A stretch of DNA of 64,000 bases from Priestia megaterium NBRC 15308 = ATCC 14581 (lineage in GTDB: Bacteria > Bacillota > Bacilli > Bacillales > Bacillaceae_H): assembly GCF_000832985.1 (NCBI RefSeq), contig NZ_CP009920.1, positions 2,656,001-2,720,000 on the forward strand, in the 5' to 3' direction. Made by a program: the position numbers and the translations under genes. The stretch's first letter is position 1; each line of letters begins with the position of its first letter. The notes under the pieces are model-generated. The model was not told the DNA's origin. It saw only the letters and a program-made list of their open reading frames with translations, and did no database searches. Shown here in pieces: positions 17,492 to 26,584 of the stretch.

Positions 17492-17812
17492 AAAAAAGAG
17501 GCTAGTACAAAAGCAGTTTAGCCGAAGGAAGATCCGAACGATGAATCGAGATTCTTGATAGAGAATCCAATTCGTTCGGATTTTTTTATTGGAAGAGTGA
17601 ACGTAGATTTCATATATGTACGTGCTTCTAGCAGTTGATTGGAGGGCAAGGCGAAGACTTCCGTGCGAAAAGCGCAAGCGACGAGAAGGCTCATCGCCCG
17701 CCCGCGGAAAGCAAAGCCTTGCATGGAAATCAACAAAGTGTAACAAGCGGTTCAGCTCATGTATCTCATTTGTTCGTCTTTAGATTGAATTAATGTTTAT
17801 GGCTCAATCTCT
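17492..17812. repeat. Dispersed structured repeat, copy 1
   Basis: About 320 bases similar to 24864-25212. It contains: a left hairpin, ATCCGAACGA (17532-17541) with TCGTTCGGAT (17572-17581) followed by T7; an inner GATTCT/AGAATC stem; a middle long-range pair GCAAGGC (17646-17652) with GCCTTGC (17716-17722); and a right stem AGATTGA (17782-17788) with TCAATCT (17804-17810). No credible gene lies in it. The middle GC-rich hairpin seen in copy 2 is degenerate here. Compensatory differences between copies argue for selection on RNA structure. Confidence 0.85.
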
Positions 17813-17923
17813 TTTCCGTTTGTTTCCTGTCCGCGCATTCCCTTGAACTGAGCACCTTGACCGGACATACATAGGTTTTGTAAACTGATTACTTAGATAG
17901 AATTGATTTGAAAGGTGATTATA

Positions 17924-19423
17924 TTGAACATTTATATAAAAGGTATAGAAGATGAACGTTTTTTACGTCCGCTTCACCGAATTTCAGATTTGTTTTTTGA
18001 AGAAAGCAACGTCTCCTTTGAGGATGATAACGAAGCTCAGCTGAAAGTCGAAGTAGAGCTAAAAGTTCATGAAGAAATTTATGCGAAAGCAGTACTCCAT
18101 GACGCTGAAACGGACAAAGTGTTTACAGAAGAGCTTGCTAAATCGTTTACGCCATATGAAACAGAAAAAGAAAAATTTAAGCAAATAAAAAATGTGGTGC
18201 TTCGCGTCTACTTATCTGTACTACAGGAGTATACAAGCATTGTTCAAAAATGGGGTATTTTAACTGGTATACGTCCAACGAAGCTGCTTCATATGAAACT
18301 GCAGTCAGGTAAAAGTAAAGAACAAGCGCATCGTGAGCTAAAGGAAGAATATTTAATCACCGATGACAAAATTAATTTAATGCAGCATATTGTGGATCGT
18401 CAACTAGCAGCTATTCCCGATTTACATGAGTTAAAGAACGAGGTAAGCATTTATATAGGCATTCCGTTTTGTCCGACGAAGTGTGCATATTGTACATTCC
18501 CAGCATATGCAATTAACGGACGTCAAGGATCCGTTACGTCATTTTTAGGCGGCTTGCATTATGAGATGCGTGAAGTAGGAAAATGGCTAAAAGACAATAA
18601 CGTCAAGATTACAACCGTCTATTATGGTGGAGGTACACCAACGAGCATTACCGCTGAAGAAATGGACATGCTGTATGAAGAGATGTATGAATCGTTCCCG
18701 GATGTACAAAATATCCGTGAAATTACGGTAGAAGCAGGAAGACCCGATACGATTACGGAAGAAAAGCTAGCTGTTTTGAACAAATGGAATATTGACCGGA
18801 TTAGTGTAAATCCGCAGTCTTATATTCAAGAAACCTTAAAAGCTATTGGACGTCATCATACAGTTGAAGAAACTATTGATAAATTTCATCTTTCTCGAAA
18901 AATGGGGATGAATAACATTAACATGGACTTAATTATTGGACTTCCAAATGAAGGTGTAGAAGAATTTCAGCATACGCTAGACGAATCTAAAAAATTGCTT
19001 CCTGAATCTTTAACTGTTCATACCCTATCGTTTAAACGCGCGTCTGAAATGACTCAAAATAAACGGAAATACAAAGTGGCAGATCGCTATGAAATTGGTA
19101 AAATGATGGATTTAGCGACTGAGTGGACTCAAGAACAAGGGTATGAACCTTATTATTTATATCGCCAAAAAAATATTTTAGGTAATTTAGAGAACGTTGG
19201 ATATTCATTCCCTGGTCAAGAGAGCCTGTACAATATTATGATTATGGAAGAAAAGCAGACGATTATTGGTCTTGGATGCGGGGCCTCTAGTAAGTTCGTG
19301 CATCCAGAAACAGGCATTATCACAAGGTTTGCGAATCCAAAAGACCCAAAATCGTACAACGATGGATTCGAGCACTACACGCAAGAGAAACTCAAGATTT
19401 TAGATGAATTGTTTAGGAAATAA
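17924..19423 (+). CDS. hemZ: Oxygen-independent coproporphyrinogen III oxidase-like radical SAM protein HemZ
   Basis: About 499 residues, matching B. subtilis HemZ (501). A distinct N-terminal domain of about 160 residues precedes the radical-SAM cluster motif CPTKCAYC near residue 182 and the YYGGGTPTS and IDRISVNPQS segments of the HemN family. It is thought to decarboxylate a porphyrinogen intermediate during heme synthesis under low oxygen, though HemZ proteins are less well characterised than HemN. TTG 17924 is preferred over GTG 17915 because AAAGGTGA lies just upstream and the protein then begins MNIYIKGIED. It sits between the two repeat copies and has its own terminator. Confidence 0.88.
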   Translation: MNIYIKGIEDERFLRPLHRISDLFFEESNVSFEDDNEAQLKVEVELKVHEEIYAKAVLHDAETDKVFTEELAKSFTPYETEKEKFKQIKNVVLRVYLSVLQEYTSIVQKWGILTGIRPTKLLHMKLQSGKSKEQAHRELKEEYLITDDKINLMQHIVDRQLAAIPDLHELKNEVSIYIGIPFCPTKCAYCTFPAYAINGRQGSVTSFLGGLHYEMREVGKWLKDNNVKITTVYYGGGTPTSITAEEMDMLYEEMYESFPDVQNIREITVEAGRPDTITEEKLAVLNKWNIDRISVNPQSYIQETLKAIGRHHTVEETIDKFHLSRKMGMNNINMDLIIGLPNEGVEEFQHTLDESKKLLPESLTVHTLSFKRASEMTQNKRKYKVADRYEIGKMMDLATEWTQEQGYEPYYLYRQKNILGNLENVGYSFPGQESLYNIMIMEEKQTIIGLGCGASSKFVHPETGIITRFANPKDPKSYNDGFEHYTQEKLKILDELFRK

Positions 19424-19452
19424 AAAGGTCACTTTTTAGTGATCTTTTTTAT
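19424..19452 (+). terminator. Terminator of hemZ
   Basis: GGTCACT / AGTGATC stem with one G-T pair, followed by TTTTTTATTTT. Confidence 0.8.
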
Positions 19453-19496
19453 TTTCGGCAGGGAAATGTCGGAATCTGTTGAATATATAAAAAAGT

Positions 19497-19510
19497 TGTA
19501 AGCGTTTTCT
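19497..19510. promoter_or_regulatory. cre-like site before the acyl-CoA ligase gene
   Basis: TGTAAGCGTTTTCT differs from the cre consensus only at the last base and ends 27 bases before ATG 19538, where CcpA would block transcription. Fatty-acid breakdown genes in B. subtilis are partly CcpA-controlled, which makes it plausible. Confidence 0.5.
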
Positions 19511-19537
19511 TATTATGGCGATGCGAGGTGCCGCTTA

Positions 19538-21151
19538 ATGATGAATGTACAGTTAACCGTACCATCTATGATGGAAAGAGCTGAAAAGCTGTTTAGTAAA
19601 AAAGAAGTGGTTTCTAAATCTTCAAAAGGAATTCAGCGTTTAACTTATAATCAGTTAATAAAACGGACTCGGCAGCTCTCTAGTATGCTAGAACGAATTG
19701 GAGTGAATCGAGGAGAAAGAGTCGGGACGTTTGCATGGAATCATCATAGACATCTAGAAGCTTATTTTGCCGTGCCTGGAATAGGTGCTGTTCTTCACAC
19801 CATCAATATCCGGTTAGATCCTGAGCAAATTGTATACATCATTAACCATGCACGCGATAAAGTCATTTTATTTGATGAATGTTTTTTACCTTTATTTGAA
19901 AGCATTCATCACAAGCTTCCACATGTTGAAGCCTATATCATTATGTCAGATGAAAATAAGCTGCCAAAAACAGACTTGCCAGTTTATCATTACGAAAATT
20001 GGATTAAGCAAGGGGATGCATCGCATTCTTTTGTTCAAGATTTAAACGAAGAAGAACCAGCAGGTCTTTGTTATACCTCTGCTACTACAGGCGAGCCAAA
20101 GGGCGTTGTATATTCTCATCGCGCTATTTATCTGCACTGTATGGCGCTAGGGCTTGCTGATAGTGCTGGATTATCAGAAGCTGATACCGCTATGCCTATC
20201 GTTCCAATGTTTCACGTGAACGCATGGGGAATTCCTTTTGCTGCCGTTTGGTTTGGAACAAAGCTCGTGCTGCCGGGTGCTTTTTGTACTTCAGAGACGA
20301 TTGCTTTTTTGATTGAAGAAGAGAAAGTAACTCTGGCTGCAGCAGTACCTACCGTTTGGTTAAACTTTTTACAAGAGATAGAAACCAGGCCTTACGCAGT
20401 CGATAGTTTGCGAGCTATTTTATGTGGCGGATCAGCGGCCCCAAAAAGCGTCATTCGAGAATTTCAGGAAAAATATCAAATTGAATTTATGCATGCATAC
20501 GGAATGACGGAAACAAGCCCTGTGGTGACCGTCTCCCGCTTAAAAAGCTATCAGTACAGCGAAGACTTTGAGTATCAGCTCAACGTAAAAGCGAAGCAAG
20601 GTTTCTTAGTTCCTGGCGTTGAAATGAAAGTAATAGGTCAAAATGGAGAAATTGCTTGGGATGGAGTCGAAATGGGTGAGCTATTACTAAAGGGCCCATG
20701 GGTAGCTTCTGAATATTACAAGGATAAAAGAACAGAAGATACGTTTAAAGACGGCTGGCTGTACACCGGAGATATTGTGACGGTTGACGAAGAGGGAACG
20801 ATCAAAATCGTAGACCGAACAAAAGATTTAATTAAAAGCGGAGGAGAATGGATTTCATCGGTTGATCTAGAAAACGCGCTTATTGCCCATGAAGCTGTTT
20901 TCGAAGCCTGTGTAATAGCAGTCCCTCATAAGGTGTGGCAAGAGCGTCCGGTGGCTTGTGTCATGTTAAAAGATGCATACAAAGGCATCGTTTCGTCAGA
21001 AGAGCTGCTCGAATTTTTAGCGCCGCAGTTCGCAAAATGGTGGCTTCCAGATGACATTTTATTTATGGATGAGATCCCGAAGACAACGGTAGGAAAGTTC
21101 TTAAAACGTACGCTTCGTGAACAAGTCCTCAATCATTATCAGAAAGGGTGA
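19538..21151 (+). CDS. Acyl-CoA ligase (AMP-binding, long/medium-chain fatty acid type)
   Basis: 537 residues of the ANL superfamily, activating a carboxylic acid to its CoA thioester through an acyl-AMP. The P-loop reads YTSATTGEPKGVVYSH near residue 180, with Ala replacing the usual Gly of TSGTTG. The YGMTETSP motif, GWLYTGD near 405 and hinge/catalytic segment ending PKTTVGKFLKR (catalytic Lys near 523) are intact. It resembles AlkK-type fatty-acyl ligases. The stop overlaps the region preceding the crotonase-family gene, so the two are an operon. A cre-like site lies upstream. Substrate not determinable from sequence. Confidence 0.82.
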   Translation: MMNVQLTVPSMMERAEKLFSKKEVVSKSSKGIQRLTYNQLIKRTRQLSSMLERIGVNRGERVGTFAWNHHRHLEAYFAVPGIGAVLHTINIRLDPEQIVYIINHARDKVILFDECFLPLFESIHHKLPHVEAYIIMSDENKLPKTDLPVYHYENWIKQGDASHSFVQDLNEEEPAGLCYTSATTGEPKGVVYSHRAIYLHCMALGLADSAGLSEADTAMPIVPMFHVNAWGIPFAAVWFGTKLVLPGAFCTSETIAFLIEEEKVTLAAAVPTVWLNFLQEIETRPYAVDSLRAILCGGSAAPKSVIREFQEKYQIEFMHAYGMTETSPVVTVSRLKSYQYSEDFEYQLNVKAKQGFLVPGVEMKVIGQNGEIAWDGVEMGELLLKGPWVASEYYKDKRTEDTFKDGWLYTGDIVTVDEEGTIKIVDRTKDLIKSGGEWISSVDLENALIAHEAVFEACVIAVPHKVWQERPVACVMLKDAYKGIVSSEELLEFLAPQFAKWWLPDDILFMDEIPKTTVGKFLKRTLREQVLNHYQKG

Positions 21152-21156
21152 GTAAG

Positions 21157-21960
21157 ATGACCGTCGAATTAAAAGTAGTAGAACTAGTTTTGCAAGAGCG
21201 TATCGCCACAATTTCGTTTAACAGGCCGGATGCGTTAAATGCATTAAACGAAGAAGTGCTAGAGCAGTTTATTCAATGTTTAAAAGTTGTCGAAGAAAGT
21301 GAAGCGGACTTTTTAATAGTAAAAGGAAACGGAAAAGTATTTTCAGCAGGCGGAGATATTAATATGATGATGTCACCTTCACAATCAGAACGTTTTGAGC
21401 AGGTAATGGATTTGATTAATGAAGCCGTGCTGACTTTATATAGCCTCCCTCAAATGACAATAAGTGTACTGCACGGTGCGGCAGCAGGGCTAGGACTGAG
21501 CATCGCACTTGCTTCTGATTATATTATTGCAGAAAGACACACAAAAATTGCGATGAACTTTATCGGTATTGCTCTAATTCCAGACGGAGGCGGTCACTTT
21601 TTACTAGAAAAGCGCATCGGTGCTCATCGTGCAAAACAGCTAATTTGGGAAGGAAAGACATTAAAAGCAGAGGAAGCTCATCAATTTGGCATAATTGATG
21701 AAATAAAAGAAGGAGATTTGGCGAAGCATGTAGAAGATTATCTCTCATATTGGCTAAAAAAACCTTCACGTGCTTTGAAGGAAACAAAGCGAATTTATGT
21801 GGAGACATCTGTTTCACAATTAAAGCAAGTGCTTGCGCTTGAGAAAAGAAGTCAGTTTGCTATGAGCCAAAGTCCGGATCATAAGGAAGGTGTACGTGCG
21901 TTTCTAGAAAAGCGAGCGCCTGTTTTTAATCAAAGTGAAAAAGATATTTCCGAAAATTAA
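21157..21960 (+). CDS. yhaR: Crotonase-family protein YhaR, PaaG-like isomerase rather than hydratase
   Basis: 267 residues. The oxyanion-hole segments GKVFSAGGDINMM near 65 and HGAAAGLGLSIALASD near 110 define the crotonase fold. The two glutamates of true enoyl-CoA hydratases are missing: the segment reads NFIGIALIPDGGGHFLL, then AKQLIW, with an Asp in IPDGGG as in PaaG-type isomerases. An isomerase role is therefore more likely. ATG 21157 follows AAAGGG with good spacing; the open frame from GTG 21148 would overlap the ribosome-binding site. It is co-transcribed with the acyl-CoA ligase upstream. Confidence 0.8.
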   Translation: MTVELKVVELVLQERIATISFNRPDALNALNEEVLEQFIQCLKVVEESEADFLIVKGNGKVFSAGGDINMMMSPSQSERFEQVMDLINEAVLTLYSLPQMTISVLHGAAAGLGLSIALASDYIIAERHTKIAMNFIGIALIPDGGGHFLLEKRIGAHRAKQLIWEGKTLKAEEAHQFGIIDEIKEGDLAKHVEDYLSYWLKKPSRALKETKRIYVETSVSQLKQVLALEKRSQFAMSQSPDHKEGVRAFLEKRAPVFNQSEKDISEN

Positions 21961-22019
21961 GTGAACTAGTTTAAAAGCCAATATTTTTGTCTATCATATT
22001 GATAGAGCATGTTTAAAAG

Positions 22020-22047
22020 TTGCAAAACAGTGGTAACACAAGATAAT
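22020..22047 (+). promoter_or_regulatory. Candidate sigma-A promoter of the HU gene
   Basis: TTGCAA, a 16-base spacer and GATAAT lie 26 bases before the HU ATG. The matches are fair, not strong. Confidence 0.4.
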
Positions 22048-22072
22048 GTAGAAACTAATGAGGTGATTGGAA

Positions 22073-22345
22073 ATGAACAAAACAGATTTAGTAAACGCAG
22101 TGGCAACAAAATCAGAGTTAACAAAAGCAGATGCATCTAAAGCAGTTGATGCATTACTAGAAACAATTTCATCGACGCTAGGTGAAGGTGAAAAAATTCA
22201 GTTAATCGGCTTCGGTACATTTGAAGTACGCGAGCGTGCTGCTCGTACAGGCCGTAACCCTCAAACGGGTGAAGAAATGCAAATTCCAGCATCAAAAGTA
22301 CCGGCATTTAAAGCTGGTAAAGAACTAAAAGAAGCTGTAAAGTAA
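22073..22345 (+). CDS. HU-family DNA-binding protein
   Basis: 90 residues, the exact HU length. It begins [18 protein letters not shown] and has the DNA-binding arm [24 protein letters not shown] with the [12 protein letters not shown] end. HU bends and compacts DNA. ATG 22073 follows AGGTGA; an in-frame TTG six bases upstream is less likely. In B. subtilis the main HU gene, hbs, is elsewhere beside mtrA, so this is probably a second HU gene. It is monocistronic with its own terminator. Confidence 0.93.
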   Translation: MNKTDLVNAVATKSELTKADASKAVDALLETISSTLGEGEKIQLIGFGTFEVRERAARTGRNPQTGEEMQIPASKVPAFKAGKELKEAVK

Positions 22346-22350
22346 TATAA

Positions 22351-22383
22351 AACGCCGGAAAGCTAAAACTTTCCGGCGTTTTG
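22351..22383. terminator. Terminator of HU gene, shared with yhzD-like gene
   Basis: AACGCCGGAAAG and CTTTCCGGCGTT form a perfect 12-base-pair stem between converging genes. Confidence 0.88.
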
Positions 22384-22385
22384 TA

Positions 22386-22571
22386 TTAACGATGAAACAA
22401 TACAAGTTTTCCGCTAGAGCTAACGCATCGATGCGTTTTTTCTAAATAGGAAAGCTCTTCTAACTTCTTGGTGCCGATAGTCTTTGCTTCTGTCTCAGAA
22501 GCTGCTTCAAAACTTTCATCTATTAATTTTTCCCCCGTCTTTTCAAAAGCGGTTAATGTGTAAGTACTCAT
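22386..22571 (-). CDS. YhzD-like small protein
   Basis: 61 residues beginning MSTYTLTAFEKTGEKLIDESFEA, which resembles the small YhzD-type family of Bacillus. No membrane segment or metal site. An AGGAGAG-type ribosome-binding site precedes the ATG. It converges on the HU gene. Function unknown; the family assignment is from memory of the B. subtilis protein and is moderate. Confidence 0.65.
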   Translation of the reverse strand: MSTYTLTAFEKTGEKLIDESFEAASETEAKTIGTKKLEELSYLEKTHRCVSSSGKLVLFHR

Positions 22572-22712
22572 AAAATCTACTCTCCTCTTATAGTATAATT
22601 GTAAGCGTATTCAACATATTTCTCGTCCTATTCCCCTAAATCCTGCTAAGGTTTACAGATATCATTTTTTTCCATACAATAAACATAGGTTTATTTACAA
22701 AGGAGGAATTAA

Positions 22713-23612
22713 ATGTCTCTTTCTATCCGTGAAGTTTCAAAAAGGTACGGTGAATTTACAGCTGTAAACGAGCTATCCCTGCAAATTCCAAAAGGCGAAG
22801 TGTTCGGTTTTTTAGGTGCAAACGGTGCTGGCAAAACGACGACGTTTCGAATGATTTTAGGGCTCATTGAACCAACCTCAGGTCATATCCAATGGAATGA
22901 TAAATCTTTAACTTACAGTAGAAGTCATCTAGTTGGCTACCTTCCAGAAGAAAGGGGACTGTATCCGAAATTAAAAGTCAAAGATCAGCTTGTATATCTT
23001 AGACGGTTGCGCGGAATGAAAAAAGCGAACGTGCTGCAAGAAATGGAGCATTGGTTATCTAGATTCAATATTCCCCAATATGCTTCCAAAAAAGTAGAAG
23101 AGCTATCCAAAGGAAATCAGCAAAAAATTCAATTTATTGCCTCTGTTATTCATCGACCCGAGCTGCTTATTTTAGACGAACCTTTTAGCGGCTTAGATCC
23201 TGTAAACGTAGAGGTATTAAAAGAAGCGGTGCTTGATTTGAAAAAACGCGGAACGACGATTGTTTTTTCAAGTCATCGAATGGAACATGTGGAAGAACTT
23301 TGTGAATATTTATGTATTATGCATCATGGCACGCCTGTAGTGTATGGAAGGCTGCCCGAGATCAAACGTTCATTTGGAAAGAAAAACGTCATTGTACATG
23401 GAAAAGGTCCGTTTGAGAGAATTACAGAGCTTGAAGGCGTTGTAAAGGTAAAAAAAACGGCTGAGGGCATGATTGTTCAAATTCAACATGAATCCGTATC
23501 ACAACTCATTTTTCAAGAACTTAAATACTTTTCATTTGTATCTAAATTCGCAGTGGAAGAGCCTTCATTAAATGATATTTTCATTGAAAAGGTAGGTGCT
23601 TCCTATGAATAA
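22713..23612 (+). CDS. yhaQ: ABC transporter ATP-binding protein YhaQ
   Basis: 299 residues. Walker A GANGAGKTT near 38, signature LSKGNQQKIQF near 132, Walker B LLILDEPFSGLD near 151 and switch SSHRMEHVEEL near 186 are intact, with a C-terminal extension typical of NatA/DrrA-type exporters. It pairs with the YhaP membrane protein whose gene overlaps it by eight bases. The pair resembles sodium-exporting NatAB, but substrate is unproven. An AAAGGAGGA ribosome-binding site lies before ATG 22713. Confidence 0.88.
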   Translation: MSLSIREVSKRYGEFTAVNELSLQIPKGEVFGFLGANGAGKTTTFRMILGLIEPTSGHIQWNDKSLTYSRSHLVGYLPEERGLYPKLKVKDQLVYLRRLRGMKKANVLQEMEHWLSRFNIPQYASKKVEELSKGNQQKIQFIASVIHRPELLILDEPFSGLDPVNVEVLKEAVLDLKKRGTTIVFSSHRMEHVEELCEYLCIMHHGTPVVYGRLPEIKRSFGKKNVIVHGKGPFERITELEGVVKVKKTAEGMIVQIQHESVSQLIFQELKYFSFVSKFAVEEPSLNDIFIEKVGASYE

Positions 23613-24858
23613 ATTTTGGGTCATTGTCTTTCATACATATCTTAATAAATTAAAAACAAAATCTTTTATTATTACGACGATTATTACTGCTCTTATTCTA
23701 GTTGCTCTTACAAATATGGAGAAAATTATCGACGTTTTTAATTCAGACGATAATGGAACAAATGTGGGTGTCATCTATGAAGTTGAAAGCGTATATACGT
23801 TGTTCAAACAAAATGTAAATGCCATGGATAAAGACATTCATTTAAAAGAATTTACGTCTGAGTCTAAGGCAAAACAAGCGGTAAAAAACGGGGAGCTCGA
23901 TAGCTATTTACTTTTATCTTTAAACGATAAGCAGCTGCCTCAAGCTGTGTACAAAGCTAACTCTTTGGCCGAATCAAACCTTTCTTCTACCTTAGAACAG
24001 GCGGTACAGCAAACAAAAGTGGCTATGGCTACAGTGAAAATCGGGTTAGAAGAAAAGCAAATTGATCAGCTTTACAGCCCTGTTTCATTTAAAAAGAAAG
24101 CGTTAGTTGAAAATGCCAAAACAGAACAAGAGCTAAATCAAGCAAGAGGTCTTGTGTATGTACTGCTGTTTGTTATTTATTTTGCTGTTATCATGTATGG
24201 GAGCATGATCGCAATGGAAGTAGCTACTGAAAAATCATCCCGCGTTATGGAGATCCTTGTATCGAGCGTATCACCTATTACACAAATGTTTGCTAAAATC
24301 ATTGGAATTGCACTGCTCAGCTTAACACAGCTTGCAGTGATACTGAGCGTGGGTTACACATCGTTAAAAGCCAGTGTGGAAACAAATCATAGCGGTATCT
24401 TTTCTTATCTCGGATTTAATGATGTTCCGCTGACTACATTCGTGTATGCATTTGTCTTCTTCATATTGGGGTACTTCCTTTTTGCTACGCTCGCGGCTTT
24501 TTTAGGTTCTCTTGTGAGCCGTATTGAAGATGTACAGCAAATGATTACGCCTATGACTCTTGTGATTGTGGCTGCTTTTTTAATTGCTATGTTTGGACTT
24601 GGTGATCCTGAAACCACAATCATTACGGTCACATCTTTTATCCCATTTTTTGCTCCGATGATTATGTTTTTGCGTGTAGGTATGTTAAATGTTCCTGTGT
24701 GGGAAGTGAGTGTATCGATAGGGATTTTAGTTGTGACGATTACTGCTTTAGCTATATTTGGTGCCCGTGTGTATAAAGGAGGAGTCCTTATGTATGGGCA
24801 ATCTACCTCTTTTAAAGATATTAAAAAGGCGCTGCAGCTAACGAAAAAAGAAACATAA
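23605..24858 (+). CDS. yhaP: ABC-2 type membrane protein YhaP (NatB-like)
   Basis: 417 residues. One N-terminal membrane helix (about 18-40), a large extracellular domain (about 45-180), then five or six helices (about 185-400): the NatB/ABC2 type 3 layout. The VATEKSSRVMEILVSSVSP segment is characteristic of the family. ATG 23605 overlaps the yhaQ stop; the open frame three codons longer lacks a site. It is followed by repeat copy 2, whose left hairpin can terminate the operon. Confidence 0.88.
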   Translation: MNKFWVIVFHTYLNKLKTKSFIITTIITALILVALTNMEKIIDVFNSDDNGTNVGVIYEVESVYTLFKQNVNAMDKDIHLKEFTSESKAKQAVKNGELDSYLLLSLNDKQLPQAVYKANSLAESNLSSTLEQAVQQTKVAMATVKIGLEEKQIDQLYSPVSFKKKALVENAKTEQELNQARGLVYVLLFVIYFAVIMYGSMIAMEVATEKSSRVMEILVSSVSPITQMFAKIIGIALLSLTQLAVILSVGYTSLKASVETNHSGIFSYLGFNDVPLTTFVYAFVFFILGYFLFATLAAFLGSLVSRIEDVQQMITPMTLVIVAAFLIAMFGLGDPETTIITVTSFIPFFAPMIMFLRVGMLNVPVWEVSVSIGILVVTITALAIFGARVYKGGVLMYGQSTSFKDIKKALQLTKKET

Positions 24859-24863
24859 AGAAG

Positions 24864-25212
24864 TGAGAGGCTGAGATAAAAGTAGTTTAGTTGAAGGAAG
24901 TTCCGAACGAACAACCTAGATTCTTGAGGGAGAATCCAACTCGTTCGGATTTTTTTATTGCTATAGTGACCATAGTTTTCATATATATGTGGCTGCTTCT
25001 AGCTGTGTATTGGAGAGCAAGACGAAGACTCCTGCGGGAAAAGCGGAATAGGTGAGACCCCGCAGGAGCGGAAGGGACGATGAGGCTCAGCGCCCGCTCG
25101 CGGAAAGCGAAGTCTTGCACGGAAATCAACAGCGGTGTCTCAAGCAGTTCAGCGCCTTTATCCAATTTGTTCGTCTTTAGATTGCATTGATTTTGTTATG
25201 TCGCAATCTCAT
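24864..25212. repeat. Dispersed structured repeat, copy 2
   Basis: About 350 bases similar to 17492-17812. The left terminator-like hairpin TCCGAACGA / TCGTTCGGA (24902-24949) is followed by T7. The long-range pair is GCAAGAC (25017-25023) with GTCTTGC (25112-25118). An internal hairpin CTCCTGCGGG / CCCGCAGGAG lies near 25029-25067. The right stem is AGATTGC (25179-25185) with GCAATCT (25203-25209). Two pairs differ from copy 1 by matched base changes. No credible gene lies in this stretch. Confidence 0.85.
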
Positions 25213-25352
25213 CTTTTATGAAAAAGCGTCTACCCGTGCATTCAGTGGCAAGCGATGGTAAAATGAAATGTAAAGAGCTGTAAATAAGCGGAAGAAGCGA
25301 TAAGAGCTTCGTTATCAAATACATAGAATGAAGTGGTAAGGAGGAAAAGATC

Positions 25353-26294
25353 ATGACAAAAGGAATTGCTCAATACGAAGTAGGAGAGCAAGTTGATCTT
25401 TATTTTTTAATTAAATCCTCAACGAGAGGAATTGCAAGCAATGGAAAGCCATTTTTAACGGTAATCCTGCAAGATAAAACAGGTGATATTGAAGCCAAGC
25501 TGTGGGATGCTTCCCCAGATGACGAGGAAAATTATGCTGCTCAAAAGATTGTGCGAGCTGCTGGAGAAGTAATGAATTACCGGGGACGCAACCAGCTGAA
25601 AATACGCAACATTCGTCCTGCACAGCCCCAAGACGGAGTGCGCACATCTGACTTTTTAGAAGTGGCGCCTTTATCTCAAGAAGAAATGGTCGAACATATT
25701 ACAAAGAGTATATTTGAAATGAAAAATTCGAATGTCCAGCGCATTACTCGCCATTTGTTTAAAAAATATCAAACGGAATTTCTAGAATATCCGGCAGCAA
25801 CTAAAAATCACCATGAGTTTGTATCGGGACTTGCTTACCATGTGGTGTCTATGTTAAAGCTGGCTGAGTCATTTTCAACCCTTTATCCAAGCTTAAACCG
25901 CGATTTGCTTTATGCTGGAGTTATTCTTCATGACCTTGGCAAAGTATTTGAACTTTCAGGTCCTGTTTCGACGATATACACAGTCGAAGGGAACCTGCTT
26001 GGCCATATTTCAATTATGGTGAATGAAATTGGAAAAGCGGCAGAAGAATTAGCGATTGAAGGAGAAGAGGTTATGCTTCTTCAGCATCTTGTATTATCGC
26101 ACCACGGTAAGGAAGAGTGGGGAAGTCCGAAAAAGCCGTTAATTAAAGAGGCTGAGATGCTTCATTTGATTGACAATGTAGACGCTAAAATGAATATGCT
26201 GGACCGAGCATTAACAAAAGTGAAGCCCGGTGAGTTTACAGAGCGTATTTTTGCACTTGATAATCGCTCATTTTATAAACCAACGATTGATTAA
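25353..26294 (+). CDS. yhaM: 3'-5' exoribonuclease YhaM
   Basis: 313 residues, the B. subtilis length. An N-terminal OB-fold (about residues 15-90, [21 protein letters not shown]) binds nucleic acid; a C-terminal HD domain (about 160-290) has the metal histidines in [19 protein letters not shown] and LSHHG. It degrades RNA and single-stranded DNA from the 3' end in the cytoplasm. AAGGAGGA precedes ATG 25353. Confidence 0.93.
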   Translation: MTKGIAQYEVGEQVDLYFLIKSSTRGIASNGKPFLTVILQDKTGDIEAKLWDASPDDEENYAAQKIVRAAGEVMNYRGRNQLKIRNIRPAQPQDGVRTSDFLEVAPLSQEEMVEHITKSIFEMKNSNVQRITRHLFKKYQTEFLEYPAATKNHHEFVSGLAYHVVSMLKLAESFSTLYPSLNRDLLYAGVILHDLGKVFELSGPVSTIYTVEGNLLGHISIMVNEIGKAAEELAIEGEEVMLLQHLVLSHHGKEEWGSPKKPLIKEAEMLHLIDNVDAKMNMLDRALTKVKPGEFTERIFALDNRSFYKPTID

Positions 26295-26359
26295 AAAGGT
26301 ATAAGTCTTTCTTCCTTCGCATATAGTGGTTGTAAATAACTGTGATGGGGGATCAATAT

Positions 26360-26542
26360 ATGGTGACACTACCAATTTGGATTTATTTAGTTGTAGCAGG
26401 CATTTTCTTTAGTGGATTTATGGCGATTCGTGCTGCACAACATGATAAGCAAGTGGATGATTCGTTTATTGAAAAAGAGGGACAAGTCTTCATCGAAAGA
26501 ATGCAAGTGGAAAAAGAAAGACGCAACAGCGATTCCATCTGA
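26360..26542 (+). CDS. yhaL: YhaL-type small membrane protein
   Basis: 60 residues. Residues 4-24 are a membrane helix (LPIWIYLVVAGIFFSGFMAI) and the rest is a charged, helical tail (EKEGQVFIERMQVEKERR). This matches B. subtilis YhaL, described as sporulation-related and lying between yhaM and prsA, as here. ATG 26360 follows GGGGGAT; an in-frame GTG at 26342 is less likely. Confidence 0.78.
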   Translation: MVTLPIWIYLVVAGIFFSGFMAIRAAQHDKQVDDSFIEKEGQVFIERMQVEKERRNSDSI

Positions 26543-26550
26543 TTATATAA

Positions 26551-26584
26551 AAGAGCCTGTCACATGAGTGACAGGCTCTTAGCA
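26551..26584. terminator. Terminator between yhaL and prsA
   Basis: AAGAGCCTGTCAC, loop ATGA, GTGACAGGCTCTT: a 13-base-pair stem. On the minus strand it is followed by TTTT and ends the prsA transcript. Confidence 0.85.

Noticed and set aside
17426..17746. Minus-strand open frames over the first dispersed repeat (and 24887-25165 over the second)
   Set aside because: They follow the repeat, not a gene: no conserved start, no ribosome-binding site, and the two copies differ by changes that fit RNA pairing better than codons.
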